Source: Viscum album
Lineage: Eukaryota; Streptophyta; Magnoliopsida; Santalales; Viscaceae
Reading direction: 5' to 3'
Length of the DNA: 64,000 nt
Assembly: GCA_963277665.1 (NCBI GenBank)
Contig: OY728143.1
Span: forward strand, 540,674,394 to 540,738,393
This document shows, in pieces, positions 11,770-22,588 of the stretch. Below the pieces are notes generated by a model, which saw only the letters and a list, made by a program, of their open reading frames with translations, ran no database searches and was not told the origin of the DNA. The position numbers were made by a program, and so were the translations under genes. How positions within the stretch are numbered: position 1 is the stretch's first letter; every line of letters starts with the position of its first letter.

Positions 11770-12295
11770 AGATTTTCCTTCATTCTGGACATTGTCAATT
11801 TAGGTTCAAGAAGAAGGATATAACTTGGACGATATTCTGTACCTGGTATGGTCAATATAAATATATAGTGATATCTTTTATTCCATATAATTCTCCTACT
11901 ATCATCATGTATTTATCAAATACTATTTTTACACATTACCTCAATAAGTTTGTGGATGTCTTTATAGATGATATTATTATCTATTAATGGAGAAATGAAG
12001 AGACTAGAGATCACATTATAATTTTTTTTGAGGACCAAAAGGAAATAGAATCTATATGAAAAATTTCAAAACTGTGAATTTTTGTTGTAAAAAAGGATTC
12101 ATTTATGAATCACATAGTCATAATATATAATATAAAAGTAGATCTATAAATGACGATGGTTGTTGAATGACGGCCCAGACTAACCACAACGTCTGAGATC
12201 CGTATCATTCTTTGTTCAAATAGATATAATCGATAGTTTGTGGATAATATCCCAGGAGTATCAAATGTGATAATAAAGCTAACTAAAAGGGTGTA
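11770..12295 (+). pseudogene. Ty3/gypsy reverse transcriptase remnant (element F)
   Basis: It starts in mid-RT at the LRSGYHQ block (here IFLHSGHCQFRFKKKDITWT) and continues through the GHYEF and PFGLTNAP region as GQYKYIVISFIPYNSP. The catalytic box KFVDVFIDDIIIY is at about 11950-11985, with both Asp residues intact, followed by a stop. The RT-RNase H connection is clear at about 12150-12290: RPRLTTTSEIRIILC, then RQFVDNIPGVSNVIIKLTKRV (one residue uncertain). The N-terminal third of RT is missing because of the junction at about 11765. Stops and small indels mean it is inactive. Confidence 0.8.
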
Positions 12296-12379
12296 AATTT
12301 CATATGGATAGATGCATGTATGGAAAATATCATGGAAATGATGAGAAAATTAGTTATTTCATGCATACATAATATTCCA

Positions 12380-12560
12380 TATTGTGGATAAGGTTTTCTA
12401 ATTTGTATCGATGAATCCATTAAGGGAATTGGATGTGTTATTATGAAGAAGAACATGCTTATAGCATATCCCTTATGATAGTTCAAGATTACTTATAAAA
12501 ATTACCCATCTTGTGAATTGTACATTACAATGGTAATTATTTTAAAATGATATGAATTTA
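12380..12560 (+). pseudogene. Ty3/gypsy RNase H remnant (element F)
   Basis: One frame at about 12395-12474 gives FLICIDESIKGIGCVIMKKN and then MLIAYP. This matches the RNase H opening, with the first catalytic Asp kept in IDES (usually SDAS). Downstream, traces such as the SCELYITMV reading near 12500 fit the HELNYPTHD region, but frames drift. It continues the pol of element F. Confidence 0.7.
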
Positions 12561-12959
12561 ATATCTTTTGGTAGAAAGGTGTGACATATTTACTAATCAT
12601 ATAAATATTAAACATATATTCAATAATAAAGATTAAAACATTCACCAGTTAATATGGTTAGAGTTTACAAATTATTATGACTACTCAATACATTATTACC
12701 CTAGATAAGTAAAGAAGGTGTTTGATTAATTGATTTAGAAGGATCATGATAGCTTATCTATGGTGGGGATCACAAAAGTTCCAATATTTCTACAAGTTCA
12801 ATGTATGGATGTAAAATATTGAAGGAATGGGAAAATCATATCATTATGAATTAATTTCCAAACCATTGTTAATTTAATGATTAAAGAGGCACAAAATAAA
12901 GATGAAGATAATAATATGATATTTAGAAATGATTCTATGTTTTTTCATGATTAGGATAC

Positions 12960-14200
12960 AATGACTAGCTTCCAGAATTGTTTCTATGCTCTTTCTCTAC
13001 CATATTTGAAGAAAGGAATATTAAAGGAAGTTCATAGTTCTTCATTCTCTATTCATCCTTGAAATACGAAGATTCATAGGGAATTAAAGAATACTTTGGT
13101 GGGATGGCATGAAGAAATATAACATCGAATTTTTTACGTTGTGTATGAAATGACAATAAGTTAAGGCTGAAAAAAGTCTAATGGAATGTTGCATCTATTA
13201 CCCATACCATAATGGAAATGGGACAAAATCACTGTGGATTTTGTCCCTAGACTATTAAAAACCTCTAAAGTCTTTAATTTTATATGGGTGGTAGTCGATC
13301 ACCATACTATGATAGCACACTTCATTTCTATAAGAGGCAATTTAACATTGTATTATCTCTATAGAATAAATATTAAATATTTGGTATGGTTTCATGGATA
13401 ATCATATTATATTGTATCAGATCTAAATCCAATGATGAACTCAAATTTGGTTATAGGAATCTGTAAAGACAAGATAAAGACATTAGCATCATTACTTCAT
13501 ATCACATGATAAAGACATTAGCTTCATTAACCCAAGTATTTTAATGTCACTATATTGATCCCTCTTTGTGAAGAAATGTATATCACCAACATGTTGGAAT
13601 GAGGATAGAGAAATAAATCTATTGTGACATGATATCCATTAATAAATGGTCGAAAAGGATAGAACCATTCAGTATAATATCATAGTATCTCAATCTCAGA
13701 TGAAGAGTAAATCTTATAACCATCACATTGGTCTACAATTTGATGTTGGTTCAAATGTGTTTCTATGAATCTCACCCTATAATATTGTTATGAGATTCAC
13801 TATGAATGTGAAACTAATATCTTTTCAAAATGGTCCCTTTGAGATGCTTTATCATCTCTAGATTCACGTGTATCACTGTAACTTCTTCCTAATATATCTT
13901 TAAGTATATGATGTGTATATGTATCTCATATGTGGTTGTATATACTAAACCCTTAACATGTTCTAAATTAATTTGTCATACCATAAGAGTATGGGTTCTT
14001 CTAATAATTAATAACATGTTGGAATTCTAGTCCAATCAGAGAAAGTTCTACAAAAAAAAGACCACTCAGTTAATATAATTTTTTTGTGAATAATTCACCA
14101 TCTATAGTATTATAATTAGAAACATGAGGATATGATGTATTAGAGAAATCATTATTCGTTTTTACCTAAGTGATGAATTTCAAGTGAGAAATTATTTTTA
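12960..14200 (+). pseudogene. Ty3/gypsy integrase and C-terminal remnant (element F)
   Basis: The zinc-domain trace is at about 13030-13125: KEVHSSSFSIHP, a stop, then NTKIHRELKNTLVGWHEE. The core begins at about 13200: LPIP, a stop, then WKWDKITVDFVPRL with the first catalytic Asp intact; VVDHHTMIAHF, LVWFHG and YIVSDLNPMMNSN follow, the last holding the second Asp. The C-terminal barrel (FQNGPFEMLYHL near 13815) and the chromodomain-side segment run to about 14190. They end near the polypurine tract and 3' LTR of F, as expected. Several stops and indels. Confidence 0.75.
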
Positions 14201-14212
14201 ACGTGGGTAGAA
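14201..14212 (+). other. Polypurine tract of element F
   Basis: ACGTGGGTAGAA abuts the TGTAACACCTAGAG start of the F LTR at 14213. It occupies the same place, after the pol C-terminus, as the tracts of A and E. Confidence 0.7.
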
Positions 14213-16160
14213 TGTAACACCTAGAGTTAATATGGATTTTTTATTAAATAAATTGAAATGTAATTTATATCTTACAATTAATTGAGACAAATATTCCATT
14301 CTCATGGAATTTATGTGTAGTATATTACACACAACACTAAATTGGTGTACGATACATTCGACACTGAGTCAGAATATGTTGCATGCAACACTTAGTTTAT
14401 ACAAAACGTATATTTTTTATAATTATATATATATGATAAATATAAACATATCTTTAAACATAGTCTTATTAATATTAAAAACGAATTTTCAAATATATTT
14501 GATTATTTTTTATAAATAGGATACAAAATGATAATAAAATATATGAATTTTCGTAATATCTTTTTAGGTTTAAAAATATTGTTTTCTCCAATGAACCACA
14601 TTTAATGTCTTCGTATGAAAAATAATAAAAATAATATTTAAATATTTTAGAAATTAAATTTGATAATAATATTTATATTTTAGTTTATAATGTCTAAGTT
14701 AACTTAGAGAGAATTACTAGGATCTATCTGAAAAACATTATTATTCAAAAAATCGGGAAAAATATATTATTTAAATTCAATAAAACTGTTTAATTTAATT
14801 TTTTATATCGTAAAATCCTATTTTAAATTGTTTATGAAGATTATTTACTTAATAATTTAATCAATTAATACATCTTTTTTCATTAGAAGCAATTTTACAT
14901 TGAAATTGTATATAAAAACATAGTAATTTGATGATCATTTTTAATTTAAAACCCCATATTGTAGAACAAACTATGAGATTAATTTTAAATTAATTACATC
15001 CACATGTAATATTGTAATTTGGAAAAAGTTATTCCATATTTATAATGATAATAATTTATAATTTATGCTACAATCAACTTGGTTTTTGACCAATCTTATT
15101 AGTGTATTTGATTAAAAGTAATTACATCAGTGAAGAGAAAAATTAGTCAAATAATTCAATAAAATATAAATATAAGACCAAATTAATCCTATAATATATA
15201 CCTAGACACATTTAATGGTCGTTATTTAACCATTATCCATCAAATTTTGGGGTTTTTGGTTTAGTATAACATTTTTGAGGCAAAAACGTATGTACACATA
15301 ACATGTTTTCAAAAATGTCACATGCTTCCATTCCATTCCCAACAAAAGGAAACCACCACCACCCATTTCCTTACACCTACAAAGACCCATTTATATACCA
15401 AACTAAGATAAAATTATCTCTCAAATCCTTACATTACTTCTAGATTCCTTACCTTGGAAATAATGCTCCTAAAATAATCATTTGGGCAGAAACAAAATTG
15501 ATTTACTCGATTAAGAGGTAACGTCTCCTCCAAGATCCTTTTATATATTTTTCATCTCAACGACATTCAATCTCATTATTGAAATAATGAATAAAAAAAT
15601 AGTTTCCTATGTATTTTAGAAATTTTTATGCTATGGTTTATACGTACACTTACAGTCAACTCAATCTTGCATAAATCGAATATATTGTTTACATGTACAA
15701 TGATCAACTAAAATATTAAATAAATATTACTCATTTTTCCATTACTACCTCTCATGGTGGTGATTATTATGGAAACCATTTTTATATATTTTAGTTATTA
15801 TATTTATTTATTATTAATTATTTAGTATTACACTTTATCACATATATTTTTACGTTTCATTTTGTGGAATAAAGATAGTTTTGTTAGAGAAATTGTGGGC
15901 CACCACGCCCTCAAAGAAATGTGATTCATGCACACAATACATGGAATGTATTATAGATTGGTTTAGTAAAATAACATGATTTATATAACATTATAATTAA
16001 CCTTTAATGATATAATATACATATACACTTTTATGTGATTTTATTTTTTTTCATTCAAAACGATAATTATACCATAAACCACAGTTAGTCATACTTAAAA
16101 CTTTCCATCTCCAAGAACGGTGTATTATATTTCATATTTCACTGTGCTATTGATTATTAT
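14213..16160 (+). mobile_element. 3' LTR of element F, first part
   Basis: It starts TGTAACACC and belongs to the same superfamily as LTR B. Recognisable shared parts include a leader with GAGGTAACGTCTC (15515-15527), the block with CACGCCCTCAAAG at 15906, and CCATCTCCAAGAACGG at about 16106, a decayed form of the CCGTCTCCATGAACG motif. It stops at 16160, where element A is inserted, and resumes after A at 27390. A weak TATATA at 15392 lies where the other LTRs have their TATA box. Confidence 0.75.
16156..16160. repeat. Target-site duplication of element A, left copy
   Basis: ATTAT directly before the LTR start of A, repeated at 27385-27389 directly after its end. Five bases is the usual size for gypsy integrase. 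Confidence 0.75.
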
Positions 16161-17723
16161 TATAACATCCTAGGTAAATAAAGAATATTACTTTACATAT
16201 TTATTAATATTTGTGAATAAAATATTAATATTACTTTAAAGGGGATGCTATGTTCGATAGCGTAACCAATACGCAATATCAAGTTTCTTTGAAATCATAC
16301 GATGCACACTAATAACATAATAATATTATTGTAAATGGTAGTAAACTTCTAGTAAAATATTTTTACATTTATTCAATAAATGTTAGATGCTTAAAATGCG
16401 AATGAATCCAATTTTAAGCGTAAATATTTTAATATTCTATAAAAGGTCGATTAACCACCTTTCGATTGTGAACCCTTATTAAATCCATTTTATTGACAAT
16501 TTTATAAGTCATAAAAAATAAGTTTCTTTAGAATCAGGGCATCAAAATTTACTTTGTATAATTTTTTTTTATTTTTCGGATAAAGTTCATTTTTAAATGA
16601 ATAGTGCAAAATGTTGTTTTTTAATTCAAAACCACTTTTTAATATAACATATTTATATGATTAGATTTTATTTTGAATTGGTTTTAAAGTGATATTAGAA
16701 TATATTTTTACCATTTAATCCAATGGTGATCATTGGAATTAATTTCACTTTGAAATTGGACTTAAACTGGTGTGAATCATTTCCTATATTTTGTTTTTAA
16801 AAATATGTTATTTGTTTTCACAACAAGAATTAATTATTAAATTAATTAATGAAACTTATATGTTTTGATTTTTATAAAACAGACATCATTTTTTAATTCA
16901 GAATATCAAATATAGCTTAGGGTGAATTTTTGGTATTTTTCTGAAAAACTTCAATTTTTGATGAATACTGAAACCACTAATTGGTAGTTAAAAAAACTGA
17001 TTTTTTCATTTAATGAAACATTAAAAATTTTTTGAATTTAATTTCAAAAATCAGACATAAATGTCTATCATTAGGATTTATAATTTGGTTCAATGGGATT
17101 AAAATAATTTTTTGGTAAATAGTAACTATATGTTTTTTAATCGCAATTAGAGGTAATTAGTGTAATTTAAGGTAAAAATAATGTTTTAATAATATGGAAT
17201 GACCTTGACACATGTCCTAACATTATTTTATGTTTCATGGACGACTAATAAAATCCATGGGTCATCTTGGGGACCCCATGGATCCACATGGGTACGATAA
17301 TGACATTAATAACTTTTTATTCAAAGTTAAAATAAAAATGTCACAAACATGTATTGTTTTAATAAAACAATTATTAAATGGGGTTATAAATGTCATATTT
17401 TTAGCTATAAATATTCATTATAAATATAAAAATATTTCCTACATCATGATATTTGTTTTATAATTTTTAGGAATTATATAAATTAAATTATTTATGACAC
17501 CATGATGATGCATCGATAACCTGATAAATGAACGATTTAAATAAAATGAAAATAAAATGTAAAATATACGACCATCACTTGTCAAAAACCTTTTAGATGG
17601 GTGGATTTATAACTCTTATCACCTTATCCTAGAAATATATAATTCTAGGACCTTTAAAATCTGAAAATCATTATATTATAAAGTAACATTTTATAACTTT
17701 CCAACAATGCCCCTCCTCCATCT

Positions 17724-17730
17724 TATAAAA
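17724..17730 (+). promoter_or_regulatory. Putative TATA box, element A 5' LTR
   Basis: TATAAAA within CCTCCTCCATCTTATAAAAT, followed by the C-rich tract CCACCTTACCCACACATCTC. The same layout recurs at 24208, 47186 and 53689, so the core promoter position is conserved in all four A/E LTRs. Confidence 0.7.
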
Positions 17731-17900
17731 TGCCACCAACTCTACCACCTTACCCACACATCTCAAGCCATTGTCTCAGCCAATAACTGCTCATTTTATC
17801 TCTCCACATCCCTATATTCATCCTATAAGCCTTCCCTTAGGCTGTAAGCTCTTCAATAAACCCTTTTGGTTCAAACCAAGAGGAGTTACCCGATTTAAAG

Positions 17901-17906
17901 GTAATG
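17901..17906 (+). promoter_or_regulatory. Candidate splice donor in LTR leader
   Basis: CCCGATTTAAAG followed by GTAATG, about 170 bp after the TATA box. Related sites occur in F (15518), E 5' LTR (47363) and E 3' LTR (53866). In the A 3' LTR the GT is GA (24385), which is consistent because that LTR need not provide the leader. Pairs with the acceptor-like site at 21110. Confidence 0.4.
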
Positions 17907-18084
17907 TCTTCACTTGTATTCTTTTGTTTTATTTTGCTTCTCCAACCCCCTAAACACTTTTTATTCCTTTATTTTGTTACAAAAACAGTATCTTAAATAT
18001 TATAGGATGTTTTTATGAGATGTATTTGAGTTATGCTTACACACACCTCCGTATAATGGTAAAATAACATATTATTTCTGTGGA

Positions 18085-18503
18085 TGGTGAATTACTACCT
18101 CACAAAATGATGATTGTTCTATCTTCTCATACTGCCTCTCATGGTAGACATTATGATGGAACTATAATTATTTATGATATATATTATATTTATTTCATCT
18201 CTATGATTCTTTATTTTATATTTAATACATTCCTTTATACATTTCATGTTGTGAAAATGTGATAATTTCATTTGAGAAACTGTGGACTAACGCCCCCTCA
18301 AGTGATGTGACTCATTCATACAATACATGGAATGTATAAAGTATTAAATTGATGAAGATATGTGACCTATATAAAATATATATTATACTTTAATTATAAT
18401 ATATATATATATATCTCTCTCATTTAGTTTTAATTCTATTAATTTGACAATGAAATGAAAGTAGCGTTCATGTGTACGTACGGCCTACCGTCTCCATGAA
18501 CGG
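18085..18503 (+). repeat. CpG motif ladder in element A 5' LTR
   Basis: Four related CpG-bearing or C-rich blocks in an AT-rich setting: CTACCTCACAAAATGATG (about 18094), CTGCCTCTCATGGTAGAC (about 18132), CTAACGCCCCCTCAAGTGA (about 18286), and TGTACGTACGGCC followed by TACCGTCTCCATGAACG (18472-18502). The first two are 40 bp apart, then 150 and 200 bp. Orthologous blocks occur in the A 3' LTR (24571-24982), E 5' LTR (47555-47945) and, inverted, LTR B2 (37265-37640). Confidence 0.75.
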
Positions 18504-18828
18504 GGCATTTCATTTTCTTATCTCATAATGTTATATAATAGAATAAAATGAATATTTACTGGATATATATGATATTTAAATAATTAATACTATTTTGGAG
18601 ATGATTTACTTATAACTAAATGGATAATCATTTTCAAACAAGTTCATTTTTGACTCATGTACCCAACATCGACAAAAAACGTCTGATATGAACTCACATT
18701 ATTAACCAATTATTATAACATTATAATATGTGATATGACTGGAGTAATAATATTTAAAGGATGTCCTTAAACAATTATAAATTGACCAATTTTTATTATA
18801 CCGGAATATAAAGAAATGAATAAGGCAA

Positions 18829-19990
18829 GTCGGACTTGAGGTAAGTGATCTGACCTCTCTCTTTCTTTTCAAGTGACCTATTTTATGTCATTTAATTTAT
18901 TATCCATGTTCTTATGTTTTAGGATGTTATTTTATATTCAACATACTGTAATTTTTATTTTAATATGATGAGATACTCCCTATTACTCTCATCAATTCAT
19001 TTTTTGGATGTTTTTTGTGGCGCCGTTAGGCTGCCGAATTTTAGTAAGGGATCCTACCTCTCTCTTCTTTTTAAGTACTCTCTTTTATGTCATTTCTTTT
19101 AATATCATATTTATTGTGTTTGGGGATGTAATTTTATATTACTAATTATATAATTTTTATGTTCATATTATGAGAGACCCTATTTTATCTCCTAAATCCA
19201 TTTTTTGGAAGTTTTATGTGGCACCGTTAGGCGGTCGAGTTTTCGTAAGGGATTTTTCATCTCACTATTATTACCGTGAGATTTATGCTACATCTCCCAA
19301 CATTTCCTTTGAGTAGTTTATGTACATCCCATTATTCTACTCATTGTGTAATATAATTTCATTTATGAGTATTTACATAGATTTTTTATAGTCCTTCATT
19401 CATGGGGTGTACGTTTCGAATGTTACCCAAGTCGGTAAGGGAAACATTCACCCACCTTTTTTTAAAAAGACTTCTTTATGTTATGTATTTTAATTTACAT
19501 ATTATTATTTTGGGATATGTTATTATATATCCTTATTGATGTAAATTTTATATCCAAGTGATGAGTTACCATTTTCTCTCTCATCAACTCATTTAATGAA
19601 TTTTAAAGTGACGTTGTTAGGCTGTCAAATTCTTGCAAGGGAACTTCTTAACTCAATTTCAATCCTTTGTGTTAAACTTGTAATCCTTGAATATGTCATG
19701 CTATTTATATGTTTGAATGAATCTGATTTTTTTACACTTAATATCCACTTATATTGGGTTTATTGATATTTGTCACAAATAAATTATGTAATTGATTTAT
19801 CCTTAATCTAAGGATACCGTCTTTGAATGGGACTTCATCTCAATCTCCTTTCATTGAGGAATATTTTGTTCTAATACAAGACTTTATTTTATATGCTGTG
19901 TAAACCCCTATTACTTTTACTTTTATTCAAAAGGATTCATTCCTATACGAAGATTTTTACTAAATTACAAAAAGTATGTTTCTTTTTAAT
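18829..19990 (+). repeat. Degenerate tandem array, about 195-bp units, in element A 5' LTR
   Basis: Six anchor points at about 18829, 19021, 19223, 19418, 19611 and 19815, each with a version of GTTAGGCTGTCGA or AAGTCGG followed by GTAAGGGA and then a T/C-rich stretch with CTCTCT or ATCTCA. Spacing is 192-204 bp. The matching array in the 3' LTR has anchors at about 25308, 25500, 25701, 25878, 26088 and 26290. In element E the array is a single fused unit (48270-48345), which accounts for roughly 1 kb of length difference. Confidence 0.75.
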
Positions 19991-20182
19991 GTACTTGATG
20001 ACAACGACCTTTCTGCCGGCGTGACTATTATTTGATCCTTGGATTCCTCAACAAGTCGTAATGTTTTTAAAAGAAAATAAATACCATATACTCTTTTATG
20101 TATTTTAGTGATGAAAACGGTTTTGATAATGGATTTGTTATGTCAATAACTTTAGATGATATATTTTGATTGAAATGTAGAA

Positions 20183-20512
20183 ATGTTTTCTTTCCTTTAT
20201 AATTGTTTTATGTGTTATGATTTTATAATGATACTTGGACATTTGATGGGTGGTTACGTGATAAACCATATGACGGGTTGTGTCACGAATAATAGGACGG
20301 GTGGTTATGTTATAACCTCTAATGCATTTGGTATGAAAGTCGGCCATATGGCTATTCCATGTAGTGATATGTGTGGATGTCTACCGTATGGTTATTCCAT
20401 TTTAGAATGTTTATATCCCAGATTACCATTATATGTTATGTGTTATTTATCTGGGTTTATGGTAATCTTTTGGTTACAAAGTATAGGTGGTGATGTTCTA
20501 TACAGTGAATAG
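20183..20512 (+). other. Recurring small open frame in LTR (copy 1)
   Basis: A 109-codon frame whose middle, GHLMGGYVINHMTG and then GGYVITSNAFGM, recurs in the other three A/E LTRs at the matching place (26651, 48629 and about 54635). No known domain is recognised. The DNA beneath contains short direct repeats of the form GGGTGGTTAYGTGATAA, so conservation could instead reflect a cis-acting repeat. Treated as a candidate, not as a proven gene. Confidence 0.35.
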
Positions 20513-20911
20513 TATTTACTACTTCATAAAGGTAAAATGTATTACTTTGATAAAGTATTCATGGTTTACTTTTTGCTTTGAAAAACTAATACTTTTCCCT
20601 CTTTGGGTATCCTTTACTGGGATTTTTATGCCTATCCCATGTTTTTGAAATATTTTCCATAGGACTGAAAGATGAATAGGGTCAATGATGAGATCAAGGA
20701 AAGACATGCTATCTAAAACATGGAAGTAGACAAGTTTCTTTTTAAGATTTTTTTATTTTATGGAAACATAGTAGAAGTGTCTACTTTGTAATCTTTTATG
20801 CTGTAATAGCTATATCATAATTCTCTAAAACTCTAAACCTGAAAAGATCCTCTATGTGAATTATTCATTTAATTCATGATTATTTAATGTTATAACGACA
20901 GGTACTTATAG

Positions 20912-20928
20912 TTGGTGTCAAAGGTCAG
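20912..20928 (+). other. Primer-binding site of element A
   Basis: TTGGTGTCAAAGGTCAG immediately after the LTR end. It is close to the TTGGTATCA type used by plant LTR elements primed with initiator-Met tRNA, with one change in the core and more beyond it. Element E keeps the core better at the same spot. Confidence 0.7.
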
Positions 20929-21109
20929 ATTGGATATCATTAGAGGTTATGGTATTCTATAATAATAAGTGACATTACCATAATTGTTAGTATTTCAGAA
21001 AGAGTCATGGTTTTAGATAAAGTGAATGAGTAAGTATATCTTAGTGTTTATCTTCTTCATTTTTACATGATAATTTTTTTGATATACACACACTGACATT
21101 TTTTGTTTT

Positions 21110-21111
21110 AG
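21110..21111 (+). promoter_or_regulatory. Candidate splice acceptor before gag of element A
   Basis: GACATTTTTTGTTTTAG, a T-rich tract ending in AG, lies 3 bp before the first ATG of the gag-like frame at 21115. Its position suggests that a leader intron starting in the LTR ends here. Confidence 0.4.
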
Positions 21112-21114
21112 TAA

Positions 21115-21507
21115 ATGGATGGATCTAGTAGGAACCAATGTGAAAATGGGTTTGAAGGAAACTATGGTGGTTCTATGATTAAGAAATTAGATGAAATGGG
21201 GGATTCGATGAGAAATATCAAGGTTATTTTAAACCAACTATCAAGAGTAATGATTAACCACTTGAACCTCAATGAGTTATCTAATGCATCATGTACAAGA
21301 TGACCAACTCAATATGGAAGTGCAGGTAATAATTATAATGGTAACCATTATGATTTATATGATCCTTACTTTTGATTTAATTATGGGTTGCTATATGTTA
21401 TGATGGAAAATGAAAGGCATGAGATAAACATGTGGTTAAATTATGTTATAGTTATTTTTGATTATTTAATATCTTTTTGGGGAATGTTTTAAAAATTATA
21501 TGGTTTT
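21115..21507 (+). pseudogene. Gag-like N-terminal fragment of element A
   Basis: A 62-codon open frame starts at 21115 in the position of gag, about 200 bp after the primer-binding site, and is followed by stops and drifting frames up to the SINE. Its polar sequence (GSMIKKLDEMGDSMRNIKVI) resembles the helical start of plant gypsy Gag in character but shows no diagnostic motif. I call it gag by position only. The rest of gag, including zinc knuckles, is absent. Confidence 0.4.
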
Positions 21508-21629
21508 GGAAAAAGGACAACACAATGACCATGTGACAACCCGTCGTGTCGGACAATGCTTTGGGAATTGAACCCGCAACTAAAGTTCGTATGGTATTTA
21601 TCGCCTACCACTAGACTACGTGACGTCCC
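21508..21629 (-). mobile_element. tRNA-headed SINE, minus strand
   Basis: Second copy of the SINE at 10359. On the minus strand it starts GGGACGTCACG, has A box TAGTCTAGTGG and B box GGTTCAATTCC (one change from canonical), and ends GTTGTCCTTTTTCC. It lies inside the internal region of A, so it inserted after A or moved with it. A possible short duplication TGGTT (21501-21505 and 21630-21634) is too short to be trusted. Confidence 0.85.
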
Positions 21630-22514
21630 TGGTTAGTATGAAAAATTCCTTTTAGTTATATAATTATATGAATCAATAATAAGTGGATTTTGGGTTATCT
21701 TGGAAAATATTTACTTGTCATGGAGGATATATGATTAGGTTAATTACTTTTCAATATGAGACATTAAGAGAAAATGATGTTATTTGGAGATAAATGTTAA
21801 TTTTTTACCTTAGAAGTCTATGTGATTGAATCCTTCAAATATATGGGTTTCAATATTAGTTTGGCTTACGTTGAAAAATTTTATAGACACATTGTTTATC
21901 GAATGGTCTTTGTTGATCTTTAGGTTGTGTTGGACAAATTTTGGAGATTAAGAATAGATTTTCTTTTTATAAAGGATTATCATTTTGTGGGTTATCTAGT
22001 ATTGTTCTAACTATTTTGGTTATGGTTAAGGTCTAAAGACATGGGAAATATATAGTTCACTTTTGTGGATTAGGTGCCCTTCTAGATGTTGAATATAGTG
22101 CTATTAATGTGAAAAAGTCATCCTGAATACTAATCATTTGGAGAAAGTATAAGTTTGCGTTAGAAATATAGTAAAAGATGAAAGTATACACGACAAGTAA
22201 TTATGTTTCCTTATGATTTAGATAAGATCATAAATAAATTCCCCAATGAAAAGTAACTTAAAACAAAAATGTTGTATGTTAAATTTTCTTACTGGTGAAT
22301 CAAATACCGTTTAACCCATCACATGTTTGAGATTTTCCTATGGTTAACTTTCTCCTAATCATGTTTTATATCACTCTCTATCAAAACATGTCCCCTTGTT
22401 TTCTCTTCCATATCCATGCATTCCTACACGGAGTACTAGTATGGGTTAACTCAGGTGACCTATGTACTTACCTTTCATTCTTTTAAAGTGATGTTTAATT
22501 TACTCCTTTTCCGA
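21630..22514 (+). other. Non-coding internal region of element A
   Basis: No pol domain or long frame found. AT-rich with scattered short frames. It replaces the roughly 4 kb of pol expected in an autonomous gypsy element. Confidence 0.55.
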
Positions 22515-22573
22515 TATAGGGTTTTCAACGAAGATTCCAGGCCCAATTTTAAAATTGCGAGGACGCAATTCCC
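22515..22573 (+). pseudogene. Stub of pol C-terminus in element A
   Basis: In a short open frame the residues RVFNEDSRPNFKIARTQFP lie just before the polypurine tract. The element E counterpart at 52020-52050 has the same GCGAGGA-AATTCCC nucleotide context, as expected for the last codons after the chromodomain in gypsy pol. It shows that A derives from a coding parent by internal deletion. Confidence 0.55.
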
Positions 22574-22588
22574 AAAAGGGGGGAAGGA
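22574..22588 (+). other. Polypurine tract of element A
   Basis: AAAAGGGGGGAAGGA runs directly into TGTAACATCC, the 3' LTR start. A well-preserved plus-strand primer site. Confidence 0.85.

Larger units (their letters stand above)
16161..20910 (+). repeat. 5' LTR of element A
   Basis: It starts TATAACATCC (TG decayed to TA) and ends CTTATA, compared with TGTAACATCC at the 3' LTR. 4750 bp. In order it holds about 1.56 kb of presumed U3, a TATA box (17724), a C-rich leader with a donor-like GT (17901), a ladder of CpG motifs (18085-18503), six tandem units of about 195 bp (18829-19990), and a recurring small open frame (20183-20512). R/U5 would be about 3.1 kb, unusually long. Confidence 0.85.
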
